A stretch of 64,000 bases of DNA from Diplocarpon mali (lineage: Eukaryota; Ascomycota; Leotiomycetes; Helotiales; Drepanopezizaceae). The stretch is from contig JAENRP010000095.1 in NCBI GenBank assembly GCA_024741835.1, positions 28,755 through 92,754 of the forward strand. The letters are read 5' to 3'. The stretch's first letter is position 1. Each line of letters begins with the position of its first letter. Shown one piece after another: positions 9,734 through 20,344 of the stretch. The position numbers and the translations under genes are program-made. The notes under the pieces were generated by a model. That model was given only the letters and a program-made list of their open reading frames with translations. It did not search any database and was not told the DNA's origin.

Positions 9734-11892
9734 ATGAACGTGGCATACCGGTATGATGAATGGATTACAACGAAGAACTTCGATCTATCTTGGGACCTGA
9801 TGAGTGACTGACTAGACTGTGGCATTGCTATGGCCATCCCTTGACCAGCCCATGGACCCGGCGAGACGAGTAACTGGTCATTCGTTCAATCATTGGAACA
9901 TTCCCGTCGTTCACACAAGGCTCCGTGACAAGGCCATGTTGGTACGGGCAGCTGTCAGGGGGAGTACGGGGCGGCTGAGGTATGTATGGTTGTTCTCAGT
10001 TAGGTGAGGTCGAAATACGGTTAAGCTCTGTAGTTGTTCTTAGTTGGGTGAGGTCGAAATACGATCAAGCTGTGGTTATTCTCAGTCAGGTGATATCGAA
10101 ATACGGTCAAGCTCTATAGATATTCTCAATTAGGTAAGGTTGAGATACAATCAAGCTGTGGTTATTCTTAGTCAGGTGAGGTCGAAATACGGTTAAGCTC
10201 TATAGATATTCTCAGTCAGGTGATATCGAAATACGGTCAAGCTCTATAGATATTCTCAGTCAGGTGAGGTCGAAATACAATCAAGCTGTGGTTATTCTCA
10301 GTCAGGTGATATCGAAATACGGTTAAGCTCTATAGATATTCTCAGTCAGGGGAGGTCGAAATACAATCAAGCTATAGTTATTCTTAATCGGATAACGTCG
10401 AAATACGGTCAAGCTCTGTGGTTGTTCCCAGCCAGGTGAGGTCGAAATACAATCAAGCTGTGGTTGTTCCCAGTCAGGTGATGTCGAAATGCGATCGAGC
10501 CACAGACTGCCGTGCACGAGTACACCGTACCGTCCTCCAGCAGTCGCTATTGGCCCGATCTCTGCTGCTCCCCGTCCCAACTGCTCTGACCCGTCAAGGG
10601 CCGGCCCGTGCGCATGGATTTGGGCTCCCACGCCAGAGGAGTCGAGCTGTTGGAGCAGGATCTGCTTGGTCCAGAGGAGGTGGAACGGGCTGCTCTCAAG
10701 ATGAACAGCACGGGGGGAATGACTCGGGTTTGCCTCGCCGAAGAGAGATGGTGGCGGCGGGAGCACTCCAGTCTCCAGATCGTCGCAGTACTCTGCACCG
10801 GACGATACTCTGGCAGCAGAACATCAAAAAGACGAAGATGCACCGAGTGTGCGACACATCGGAATTGGGCGCACATTTCGTGTCGGGACAGACCGGAACC
10901 GAGTGGGTACATCTGTGAGCGCTAGTCAGCATCCAAATCCACGTTCGCGCTTGCGGCTGAGAATCCAGTTACGAGCCTGGCCGCTTTACCTTGCCCCGAG
11001 TACCTGGCGACGACCACAGTATACCGACGCCGTGGTGGGTATCCAGCTCTGCACAGTCTTCCCCCCTGCCAAAAGCACCGTCGCAGGCTTCTGACGCCCG
11101 ACTGCAAAAGTGATTCAATGGCTTTTGCAGCTCGAGCACAGGCGCAGCGTTCGGGAGTATTGGCAGGCTAGGGGTAGCCGGGAGAAGGCGGCGACAAAGC
11201 GGCGAGCACAACGACAATGGAGCGCAGCAGGGTTGGAGGCGGCGGCGGCGGCAGGAAAGCAAACAAGATGGAATGAAACCAAATCTCTCCTCCACCCAAT
11301 CCCCACTCCAATGTCCGCGTTCGCCCGGAGCCAACAGACTCGCTTGTTGGAGCAGAGCTCGACGGCCCTGTGTCATGGTGCCTGCCGCTGATCCAGTCCG
11401 CCATGGAGCTCGCATCGTCTCGGGCCGGCGGTAGAGGAGAGTCCTGGTCCGGGTCGAGGAGAGGAGCAGAGAGTCCTTGGTAGGGTTAGAGGAGAGGAGA
11501 GTAACCTGTACGGGTATTCCACCCTCACCTTCAACTCGAGCTGGATCCATCCGGATCCGTTTCTGGTCCACAATTGTAGCTTTCGAGCCCTCAACAAGAC
11601 CAAGTAAAATACCAAGTCGCAGCGCGAGACCGAGGCCCGCTCATTCCGCTCTGCTGCCCCTGGTTCGCCAACCGGCCCATGGCCCTCAGGCCAGTATTGG
11701 GGGCGTGCCCCCCGAGTTTGCCAGCCGAGTGCTAGACCGGTTTTCTGTCCTTTCCCTCCGCCGCGTCTGAAAATTCTTCCTCTCGAAGCATCTTCCTCAA
11801 TCTCAGCCAACCCACAACTCCAACTCCTCCCCATCTTTCTCCAAGCCTTCATCTTTCCAGTCACCTTCGCTCTCCTTACACGATCCAACACA
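9734..11892. other. Intergenic: minisatellite and ATP9 upstream region
   Basis: No gene I can support. The left part carries the 42/44-bp minisatellite (see separate entry). The right part (10.5-11.9 kb) is GC-rich and has long open frames on both strands whose translations look random (low-complexity Arg/Ser/Pro). The last 130 bp before ATP9 are a pyrimidine-rich tract typical of strongly expressed fungal promoters. Confidence 0.6.
9985..10505. repeat. Minisatellite, 12 units alternating 42 and 44 bp
   Basis: The shared core gaggtcgaaatacggtcaag recurs with the cgaaat element beginning at 10011, 10055, 10097, 10141, 10183, 10227, 10271, 10313, 10357, 10399, 10443 and 10485. Spacings are 44,42,44,42,44,44,42,44,42,44,42. 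Two unit types alternate (agctgtggttattctcagt and agctctatagatattctcag). This implies expansion as a dimer of about 86 bp. There is no coding frame through it, because 44-bp units break the frame. Confidence 0.9.
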
Positions 11893-12498
11893 ATGGCTTC
11901 TCGCATGTTCGCTCCCAAGGTTGCCTCGCTCGTGGGCTCAACCTCCGCCAAGGTCGCTCGTCCTGTTGTCCGCAGCTCCGTCAAGGCCAATGCTTCTCAA
12001 CGTGCCTTCTCCGGTATGTGTAACTGGCAGTCTTTCCAATTGAGTGGCCCCTCTGGTGCAGCTGCGCTTCCATTTTGGCCCGGCCCGTCAACCGGCCCGT
12101 AGCAGCAGTCAGCTCACGAAGAGTGCTAACCCTTTTGATCAGGTGTGTCGGCCGTCCGCTCAAACGCCCCATTCCAGACCCTGAAGCGTCAACAAGCCTC
12201 CCAAATCCTCTCCGCCACCCGCAACATTGCTGGCCGCCAAAAAGTCCGTCACTTCAACTCTGAGATCGCCACCGCCATGGTCCAGGTCTCTCAGAACTTA
12301 GGCATGGGCTCTGCTGCGATTGGTCTCGGAGGTGCCGGAATCGGTATCGGCATGGTCTTCGCTGCTCTCCTAACCTCCGTTGCCCGCAACCCGAGCATGC
12401 GTGGTCAACTCTTCTCGTACGCCATTCTCGGATTTGCTTTCGTTGAGGCCATTGGACTCTTCGACCTCATGGTTGCCATGATGTGCAAGTACGTGTAA
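11893..12498 (+). CDS. ATP9: Mitochondrial ATP synthase subunit 9 (c-ring proteolipid), nuclear-encoded
   Basis: Proton-translocating c subunit of F1Fo-ATP synthase in the inner mitochondrial membrane. Two exons, 11893-12013 and 12143-12498, give a 158-aa precursor. The first about 80 residues are a basic, Ser/Ala-rich mitochondrial targeting sequence lacking acidic residues. The mature part follows: an N-terminal MVQVSQNLG, helix 1 with the glycine-rich GLGGAGIGIGMVFAALL, the polar loop RNPSMRGQ, and helix 2 with the essential proton-binding Glu in GFAFVEAIGLFDLM. The nuclear location and long presequence are the norm in filamentous ascomycetes. The C-terminus AMMCKYV differs slightly from the common end of this protein. 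The 129-bp intron is long for this window and carries a GCTAAC branch point. Confidence 0.95.
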
Positions 12499-13304
12499 AT
12501 GTACGCTCGGTCGCTGGATCGATGTGTCGTTGGGTGGTGCCTGTGATCGAAAAGGGACATGGGTGTTAGACGATAGATCATAGATTGTACAGTACATATC
12601 TTGTGGCACCAGAGAGAGGGGTCTAGCCTTTATCAGCCTTGCACCTCCAATAATCTCAAGATGGTGTCTTCTACCCGGCTTTTTCCCGTGCTCACAGACT
12701 CCGAAGCCCAGATTGTGGCAATTTAATCTTGTTCTCCGAAGTCGAGTTCAACGCCGTGAGTATCTCGGGACTGGTGGAGGAATGCGTGCTATCGTTCCCA
12801 GCTCAGGTGAATATTCAGACAGTCAGCCCTGCTAACTACCGCAGTAAATTCTGCTGCCGAGGGTATCCGGGTCCGAAATATCGCAAATGCCTCGTCTTCT
12901 ACCACGACCCGTCAATGTCCAAAGGATGTATCGTGTCACAAGCGAAGGAGACTAAGGCCAGAGCGTGAAGCCGAGTACGGAACACCGACGCGAGGCCCAA
13001 GCCCCGGTATGATAGCCATGGTATTTTAGCAGCATCTCTGGGTCGCTGGCCTCTCCACCAGGCGGGACAGGACCCCGGTTCGGTTCGGACATCAGTGAGT
13101 GGTGAAGCGAGAACACTCGATGTGGCCGCTTGTATGGTCGATCGATTCGCGATGAGAGTTGTGTATGGAAGCGTAGGAGGCGAGGAGTGTGGAGTTGGAG
13201 TGTTGAGTATGATTGAGAAAGGAAGAGTAAGAGGAGGAGGTAAGTACCGGAGAGGCGGCGTGCCGTTTTATGTAAGATGGGTTAAAGAGGGTTGGGTTTT
13301 GAGG

Positions 13305-13345
13305 NNNNNNNNNNNNNNNNNNNNNNNNNNNNNNNNNNNNNNNNN
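13305..13345. other. Assembly gap (41 N)
   Basis: Run of 41 undetermined bases flanked by G/A-rich simple sequence (gagg before, ggcggag-type repeats after). The flanks suggest a repeat the assembler could not close. Confidence 0.99.
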
Positions 13346-13659
13346 GGACCAATGGACGGGGGAGAATGCGGGGAAAGTGCGGAGGCGGAGGCGGAGGCGG
13401 AGGTGGAGAGGGAGGTGGCACCTTCCTGCGACCAGCTAGAACACATCTGGTTACCGCACCGAGCTGTTGAGTTTACCCCAGGTCGTGTTTTGCCTGGCCT
13501 CTTTACTTCTTTACCTCCTCACATCCTCACCCTCACCTCCTCACCTACTCATCTCCTCACCTCACTTTACCTAATAATCGAGTCTAACGCGTCAGGTTCT
13601 CTGCTCGATATCTCACCTGATTATCACGATAGTACCGGCCATACTGCATCGTCACATCA

Positions 13660-13664
<5 letters not shown>

Positions 13665-13693
<29 letters not shown>
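13665..13693. repeat. AT dinucleotide microsatellite
   Basis: Uninterrupted AT repeat of about 14 units in the spacer upstream of the epoxide hydrolase gene. Confidence 0.9.
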
Positions 13694-13696
<3 letters not shown>

Positions 13697-13915
13697 CACA
13701 AACCCCACAACATCACACGCATCACAGCACCTGGCTAACTTGTACGGATCTCCCGGTGCATTGCCGCTCTGACCCGTCTCGCGACTAGACTGCAAACCAG
13801 CTCCTAGGAACTGACATGACACTATTCATCAAGACTAATCTCGACCTTGTATAAAGCTTGCCGGACCTGTTTTGTGCTGGGGTTGGTGCATCGATCTTCT
13901 TTCGCCCCTCCTACC

Positions 13916-15650
13916 ATGGCCTTGACTCCAGAACCGTACACCATCTGCATTCCGCAGAGCAAGCTCGACATCTTGAAGACCAAATTGTCGCTAGCCAAGT
14001 TCCCGAATGAACTGGCTGGATCGGAATGGGACCTTGGTGTTGTGGGTATTTCCATAATCTGTCTTGAATGTATTCCCTTTTACGATGTGTCTCACCGAAG
14101 ACGATCCTATCTTCTGCGCGGATGCTCTCCTCGTTCACCTACGGCAGACACTCCGGAATGGGCCTCAACTGCATAATACTGACCTCGAGTTCTCCCGCAG
14201 CCTCTGGCCGTTATGAAGCGACTCACCAAGGCATGGGAACAGTGGGACTGGAGAGTGGCCGAGGAGAAATTGAACAGGACTCCACAATTCCACATTCCCA
14301 TCAACGTCGATGGCTTTGGCGAGCTAGACATCCATTTCGTGTGGCAGAAGAGCGAAGTCAAGAATGCTATCCCCTTACTCTTTGTCCACGGATGTATGCT
14401 AAATCCTCCAATTCCTAACCCACTACTCGGTTGCACTGCTTACCGGTCTCAGGGCCTGGTTCTTTCTTTGAAGTCTACAAAATCCTCGACCTGCTCTCTA
14501 AACCAGGTGGCCCTGCGTTTCACATCGTTGCCCCTTCTCTCCCAAACTTTGGCTTCAGCGAAGGCCCAAAGAAGCGAGGTTTTGCTGCTGCACAGGTACG
14601 CAACGGTAGCTCCACTCCTCCCGAGTCCTAATTGCTTGCCCTATGATTTGCTGGGAAAATTTCTCATCTTTCGAAGACCATCTACAAAGAAAATCACTGA
14701 TCATCCTGCTAGTATGCTGAAACCTGCCACAAACTGATGCTCTGCCTTGGCTACAACGAGTACGTCACTCAGGGAGGCGACTGGGGCTTCACGGTGACCC
14801 GATCAATTGGATTCCTCTACCCTGATCATTGCAAGGCCAGTCACATTAACATGATCCACGCGCACGCACCAACTCTCAAGAAAAACCCTATCTTGGCCCT
14901 GCAACATTCCCTCACTTCTTACTCGAAGAAAGAAGAGGACGGGTTCAAGCGATCGGAGTGGTTTCGCCGGGAAGGTCGTGGATATAATCGTAAGTATCCC
15001 CCCGAAGCTCTCCGCCGGCAAGACACCACCCACGAAGAAAAGCACGCTAGCTGGGCCACTCTTCTCTGCGGAGAGACACAGTGCTAACGACGTCGAAGTG
15101 GAGCAATCAACGAAGCCCCAAACCCTGGCTTATGCCCTGAGCGACAGCCCCATTGCGCTCCTAGCTTGGATCTACGAGAAGCTGCATGATTGGACAGATG
15201 GTTACCCTTGGACAGAAGACGAGATATTCACGTGGGTTAGTATCTATCAGTTCAGTCGGATGGGGCCTGGCGCGGCTCATAGGATCTATTTCGAAGTTCA
15301 ACACACCAAGCCTGGGCCTGGGAAACCGACAATTGATGTGATTAGCAGTCATATCCCTGGCGTGAAGCTAGGGCTGGGTACGTACTTGTACGATGGCGAC
15401 AGTCAACAGCAAATCTAACGCTCAATCAGCGTACAATCCAAAGGAACTCGAGCTCTGGCCAAAGACATGGTGCCGAACACTGGGTCCAGTGGTTTTCGAA
15501 TCTGACAATGAGACCGGCGGTCATTTCTATGCTACGGAGCGGCCGGAATGGCTCGCGAGGGACTTGAGAACGATGTTCGGCAAGAGTGGAGGCGCCTATG
15601 GGGTCGTGAAGGGGAAGACTGGCTTTGACGGAGATCGCGCCAAGCTCTGA
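13916..15650 (+). CDS. Epoxide hydrolase (EHN plus alpha/beta hydrolase)
   Basis: Soluble epoxide hydrolase of the microsomal-like fungal type, which opens epoxides to diols in detoxification or secondary metabolism. Six exons: 13916-14041, 14201-14393, 14453-14595, 14713-14989, 15099-15377 and 15430-15650, all in phase, 412 aa. The N-terminal EHN segment (residues 1-110) includes [20 protein letters not shown]. The oxyanion motif HGWPGSFFEV is rebuilt across intron 2. The nucleophile elbow is GGDWG with the catalytic Asp (about residue 180). The late acid and the C-terminal His in ETGGHF complete the triad. The cap-domain tyrosines are plausible but I did not assign them. The first donor is GTGGGT; alternatives would shift the phase. 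No biosynthetic cluster is obvious around it. Confidence 0.9.
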
Positions 15651-17226
15651 ATGGATCTTCTGGCTCTGCTCAGAGACCTTATCGGCTTCTGGGTGGATTG
15701 TCTCATTTTCGCTGTGGCTGGCTGTGTGAAGGGGTGAAATGACCTCGCAGACATCTGCACGTGGTGGTGAGATTTCGGGAATGCCTGCATTCTCTCCTGA
15801 CACACCGCCTGCGAGCCGTTGGCTGAGCACGGCTGGTTCATGTAGGCTTTCCATACAGCGGATGAGCCTATGTCGAGAAGACTGTCTGGTTTAGCAAATG
15901 AACATTTCTCTCCATTCCGTGCCGAATTGGATTTTACCCGGGCTTCGTGGCTCGTACTACGGCAGATACCGCCCAGCTCGCTGGCTGAAAGCAATCGACT
16001 GCTCGAGGCAGTGAATAGAATACGAGGCGGCGGGGTGTACTGCCATGAAATTTCGAAGAAAGTCGCACGTCTTCCCTGCCGTGCTCCACCGTATGATCCG
16101 GTCGCATCCCGTGCTATTAGCATGAGATACCAGGCAGAGGCCGCCACCAAGCGCTGGGCATCACGAAGACCCGGGGAACCTCGGGTGCAAGATACTCTCT
16201 AGGTATCGGTGGGTGACAAGGTAACCCAACCTACCTAGGTAGCAATTGTGTTTCGTCGGGAGGCCTCCGTTTCTGTCGCACGTCGCGATCTAGCGACCTC
16301 ACCAGCGCGCGTCGTTGGGCTGGCAGAGGCTCCCATCATCATGGATAGGTATGTACTTACACGACCGCCCTCTGCCCTCCCGACTCGTGGTGAACTTGGA
16401 TATGCGGAGTGCCTCGGAATGCTCTCGGCTTGACTTGTTTATCGCGCCTTCAAGTCACAAGACCAGGTGCGCCATCTCTCGAGCTATGGAACGTCGCAGC
16501 CTACAACTACGCACACGTGTCGGTCTCTGCAGAAGCTCCCTGGGTAAGGGACGGTGAGCTAGGGATTCATCGAAAGTCGGCGCATCGTGACCCAGGCGGT
16601 CTGTCGGCATTCCAGGAGAGCAATGGCTTGGGAGGCCAGGTACCTGGACGGCACTCCCAGGTGTCCCCTCGCGACTTGCGCTCGACCCACGATGTTCGGG
16701 CGCGTATCCCGGATCATTGTCCCAAGACACTTCTCGGAGGAAGATGTGCGAGGATCATCGAGCGGAATCACGCTCTCGACTAGAGTGCAAGCATTGTCCA
16801 GGCCTCGTCAAGCTGATGCCGTGCATGGGAGAGGGCTGGCCGGTACACGCGTGGGGCACGGCTTGTTGGCGTCTACTTCGGGGGCTCATGAACGACCAGA
16901 CGACGAGCCGTGGAAATCCGACATAGACTTTTCCCAGCAGGCCATCTCCTCGCTGTAGGCTCGTGTAATGAAATTCGATTTATCTTTGGATTGAGCATTA
17001 AACCCGAGTTCTCCTCCGCCTAATGGGCTATCTATCTGGTGGTTGTGTAGTACTGTTCCTCCCTGCATGCTCACTTCCATCCCATTTTTCGAGTCCATGA
17101 TGGTCCAGATCCCGCGGGGAGACATTGGATTCACCTCAACGCCTTACACCTTGGAGCGGCATAGCCCGGACTGTCCGGATTCAGCGGCATCCCATAACTC
17201 CAAGAAACATCTGCTCATCTTCTCCT
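15651..17226. other. Intergenic, no supported gene
   Basis: 1.6 kb between the convergent epoxide hydrolase and Ecm14 genes. Open frames up to 184 codons occur on both strands (for example 15596-16150 minus, 16587-16958 plus), but none resembles a protein family and none has consistent splice structure. It is long for a convergent spacer, so an unrecognised or decayed gene is possible. Confidence 0.5.
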
Positions 17227-19046
17227 TCACCTGAGCTCCCAACCACTGGACTGTTCGTCCACTTCGCTGTCTACACCGACAACAAGTTGCCCTGCTTCAT
17301 CTGCAGTATTGCTGTCCGGATCCCGGATTCCTTGGTGAGCCTCGGGAAAGAGTGTGGACTCAATTCCTTTGTTGCCCAGCAGGAAATCACCGAAGTACTT
17401 CACAGCATTGAATGCCTCCTCCCCGGTGGGCACAATGTTTTCCTTGGGTAGCAGGAATCCGTAGCTTCCTGTATCACGCAATTTTAACTGGTAGCTATAC
17501 CGGACCCGCATCTCGTGGTAGAACCAATCCATCGCGGACCCACCACCAGTCTCCATCCTTGAAGCCTTGCGAACGCCGCGAACTTTTCTGGAGGATATCG
17601 CCCCCTCGCAGGCCGACGCGACACCATACTGTTCACCACTCGATATTCTGATCGCCTTCGCCAACCCCATGCCTAGCTCTTCAAGGTTTTCTAAGCTAGG
17701 GGGATCGGCTGAGCACGAGTACGAGTATGGATACAGTACTTGCTGGGAGTACGAGTGAAGATCCAAGAATCCGACGAATCGGACCCCGTTGTAATCCGTC
17801 TCGTTCTGGGCCCATTCTGCCAGCCGATGAGATTCGACAGCTTGGAAGGGTTTGTCGCCGGGATAGCTCTCGGAACAAGGGTTGTTGTGATAGGCGGATC
17901 CATCCCATTCAAAACCAAACGCACGATCCAAATCGAGTCCCCGGCAAAACCGCAAGCTCGTCTGTTGCCGGTTCTTCCGCCATAAACGATCATTCTCCCA
18001 CGTATAAACGTATCCATCAGGATTAGCTGTGGGAATGAGTACGAAGTCAAACTCTTGTAAGAGTTTGGTAATAGCCGGAGATTTTCCATACGAGGTGATG
18101 AGAGACCAGGCAATGTAAGTTACAGTGCTCACTGATATCCATTCACGAGCATGGAAGCCTCCAGAGATAATGATGGTTCTACGTGGCTCTCCACCACCGT
18201 GGGAAAGGTTGGGCGAAACACCAATTCGCAGGGCAGATATTTCTCGGCCGTCGTAGGATGTCCCAATGCTGATCTCCCGAACATGGCTGGTGAACATCGA
18301 GGCCATGAGTCGCATCCATGGCACAAGGACCGAGTACGGCTGATAGTTTTGAAAGAATATATTATCCGACCCCGCTGTTCCCCCGAGATTTGTTGTAAAA
18401 ACACGATCTGCGTGGGCCAGCGGATGGGCTGGCTTCGTGGGCGCGGTAGAAGGATAAGATTGATAGATAGACTTCGCCAGATCTGGAATCAAATTCGAGA
18501 AAGCGTTCTGTAACGTCTCCGGTAGCAGTCCAAGAAGCAATGGGACCTGTGGCAAGGATCAATATTGGCAAGAGAGCACGAGCCGTCCATACCTACATCG
18601 TCTTCGCTCAATCGGATGTCCGCCCAGCTATCGGTGAACTCCCACACATCCAAGAGTAGCGTATCGGCGGCCTCTGCTAGTGCTGTTTCCTCCGCGACCG
18701 TACTCAGGTTGAATCGTAGAACCACGTCGCCGCCATATTTTCCCCGCGAAACAGCAGGGAGCGGCAAGCTGGAACGCGGCGAGGTTGGCTGCTGACCCCC
18801 AGCCGCCGCTGGCGCGAGTCGCGGGCCAAAGAGATTATGTATGGCAGCATCTCGCAGCCATGTCAAGTGTGGAAAGATAGTGTGTGATCTGTGTTTGTGC
18901 TCTGCGAGGTGAGGCTGGGTTGAGAATTGATTGTGATCACTGTCGCCGGTAAACCAAGGGACTGCGAAACCTGCGACCGGGGCGGCACAGAGAAGCAGGA
19001 AAAAGATGGAGGAGAGAAGCCAACGTTTTCTCGACACAGATTGCAT
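17227..19046 (-). CDS. ecm14: Inactive metallocarboxypeptidase Ecm14
   Basis: Secreted or vacuolar M14A carboxypeptidase-fold protein implicated in cell-wall organisation. Exons on minus: 19046-18597 and 18546-17227, 589 aa, the family's usual size. It has a signal peptide ([17 protein letters not shown]), a propeptide-like region to about residue 180, then the peptidase fold. The zinc ligands are present in GGFHAREW and LDLHSYSQ. The catalytic Glu of active carboxypeptidases is replaced by Lys in [13 protein letters not shown]. That substitution defines the Ecm14 pseudoenzyme group, so no hydrolysis is expected. The intron at 18547-18596 joins SEDD to VPLLLGLLP. The C-terminal tail is acidic. 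It is divergent from the Sec7 gene across a 1.3-kb spacer. Confidence 0.93.
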
Positions 19047-20344
19047 GGCTCGAGCATGTGTCAAGATGAGGGCGGAGAGACGGAGCTGGTCTGGAGAAGG
19101 AGATGAAGGAAATGGATGTGGAGCGAGATCGATGAGGCCGTGGGGGTAGGGCTGCCGGGAGTGGGGAGTGGGGCCTGGGCAAATCATGGCGGGGAAGGGC
19201 GGAGCGGAACCCAGGCGGAGCGGAATTCCAGCGGAGCAGGGCGGACATGCGCTCTCTCTCTCTCTCTACTAGACGGCGGAGGCTCATGTGTGGGCTATAA
19301 TGGAGTTGTAGGAAAAGCTGCACTCCTCTTCGCCGTCACTGTCTGGTTTATCAATAGCGGAGAGTCTGGAGGCTGGCGAGCTTCCAGTCATACATATGTC
19401 AACAGGACTGCATGTCATGATCGCTTGCCTGGAGCGGATCGTCTTCGGCGGGGTGATTCTTGGAGCTGGTGCTCGCACGCCTGTTGAGCATGGCGTCAAA
19501 AGCCGAAGAGATCACGACTCTGAAGAGCCTCATGTACCGATATTTTGCTTGTCGCTCACCAGTAGACAGAACGGCCTGTGGACAATGCGTACACCGTTGT
19601 TTACTTTGTGCGTGTCCTCTTGGCTCCTTCTGATCCCTCACGTGCTCCAGGTCGACGTGAAGTTCGTGTATTACTGTAGGGAATGGTAGTCAACCAACTC
19701 CTGCATAGCGCCCGAGACAGGCTGAACACAGTATGAATGTCAATCAAGGAAAAGGGGGTCTATTTTCATTGCGCCATCCATCCCTGGCCACTATCGACAA
19801 ATTGCCTTTACCAAGCCAGTTCGAGGGGTTTGGGATACAAGAGGCGAGGGCTTACTCAACTTCCTCTTCGTAACCCGAATCACTTGGCACGCTCTCTGCA
19901 TTCCAACTCCGAAGCCACGGATCTGCTCTCACATCTCAACATACTACACACTACACACCACGCCACACCACACCATACTATTCCACAACCCACCCCGTCC
20001 CTTTCCCTGTCCACCATGAGCTCTTGATTGATCCTCGATTCCCCTTCTTGCGCTCTAGCACGGCGACGTCCAGCGCCTGCAGCAATTTCCCAGTCACTCG
20101 TTTGAAAATCCAAGCCATCTTGCAGGTTGCAAGGATTCTCCCAGCCGCAACACCAACCTCCAACCTCCAACCTCCATTCTCCGGCCCGACCACGACGACT
20201 TCGACGACGATATCTTCGAAACTAGATGACAGACCCCTCTGCCTTTGAACGATCCGAATCCGAATGTCCGCCCTTTACCTCTTTGGTTCTCAATAAGCCC
20301 CAAGAGCCTCCGCAACCAATGCTTTCGCGGCACCTGTACCTAAT
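19047..20344. promoter_or_regulatory. Divergent promoter region, ecm14 and Sec7 gene
   Basis: 1.3 kb with no supported gene. It includes a CT dinucleotide run near 19254-19266 and an acaccac-rich stretch near 19944-19985 that probably belongs to the Sec7 5' leader. Confidence 0.5.

Larger units (their letters stand above)
12499..13915. other. Intergenic with assembly gap and simple repeats
   Basis: No gene recognised. It contains the N gap, a GGAGGC triplet-type repeat (about 13379-13405), CTCAC-rich low complexity (about 13500-13570) and an AT dinucleotide run (about 13665-13693). Open frames crossing the N gap are artefacts. Confidence 0.6.

Noticed and set aside
9985..10505. CRISPR-like regularly spaced repeat
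   Set aside because: Units are contiguous with no unique spacers and the host is a eukaryote; it is a minisatellite.
11373..11990. 205-codon open frame on minus, antisense to the ATP9 start
   Set aside because: Overlaps the ATP9 exon, has a biased Arg/Gly composition and resembles no family; judged a shadow of GC-rich sequence.
13092..13439. Open frames running through the N gap
   Set aside because: They exist only because undetermined bases contain no stops.
15596..16150. 184-codon open frame on minus past the epoxide hydrolase stop
   Set aside because: Partly antisense to the last epoxide hydrolase exon; no motifs, no family resemblance, no splice structure.
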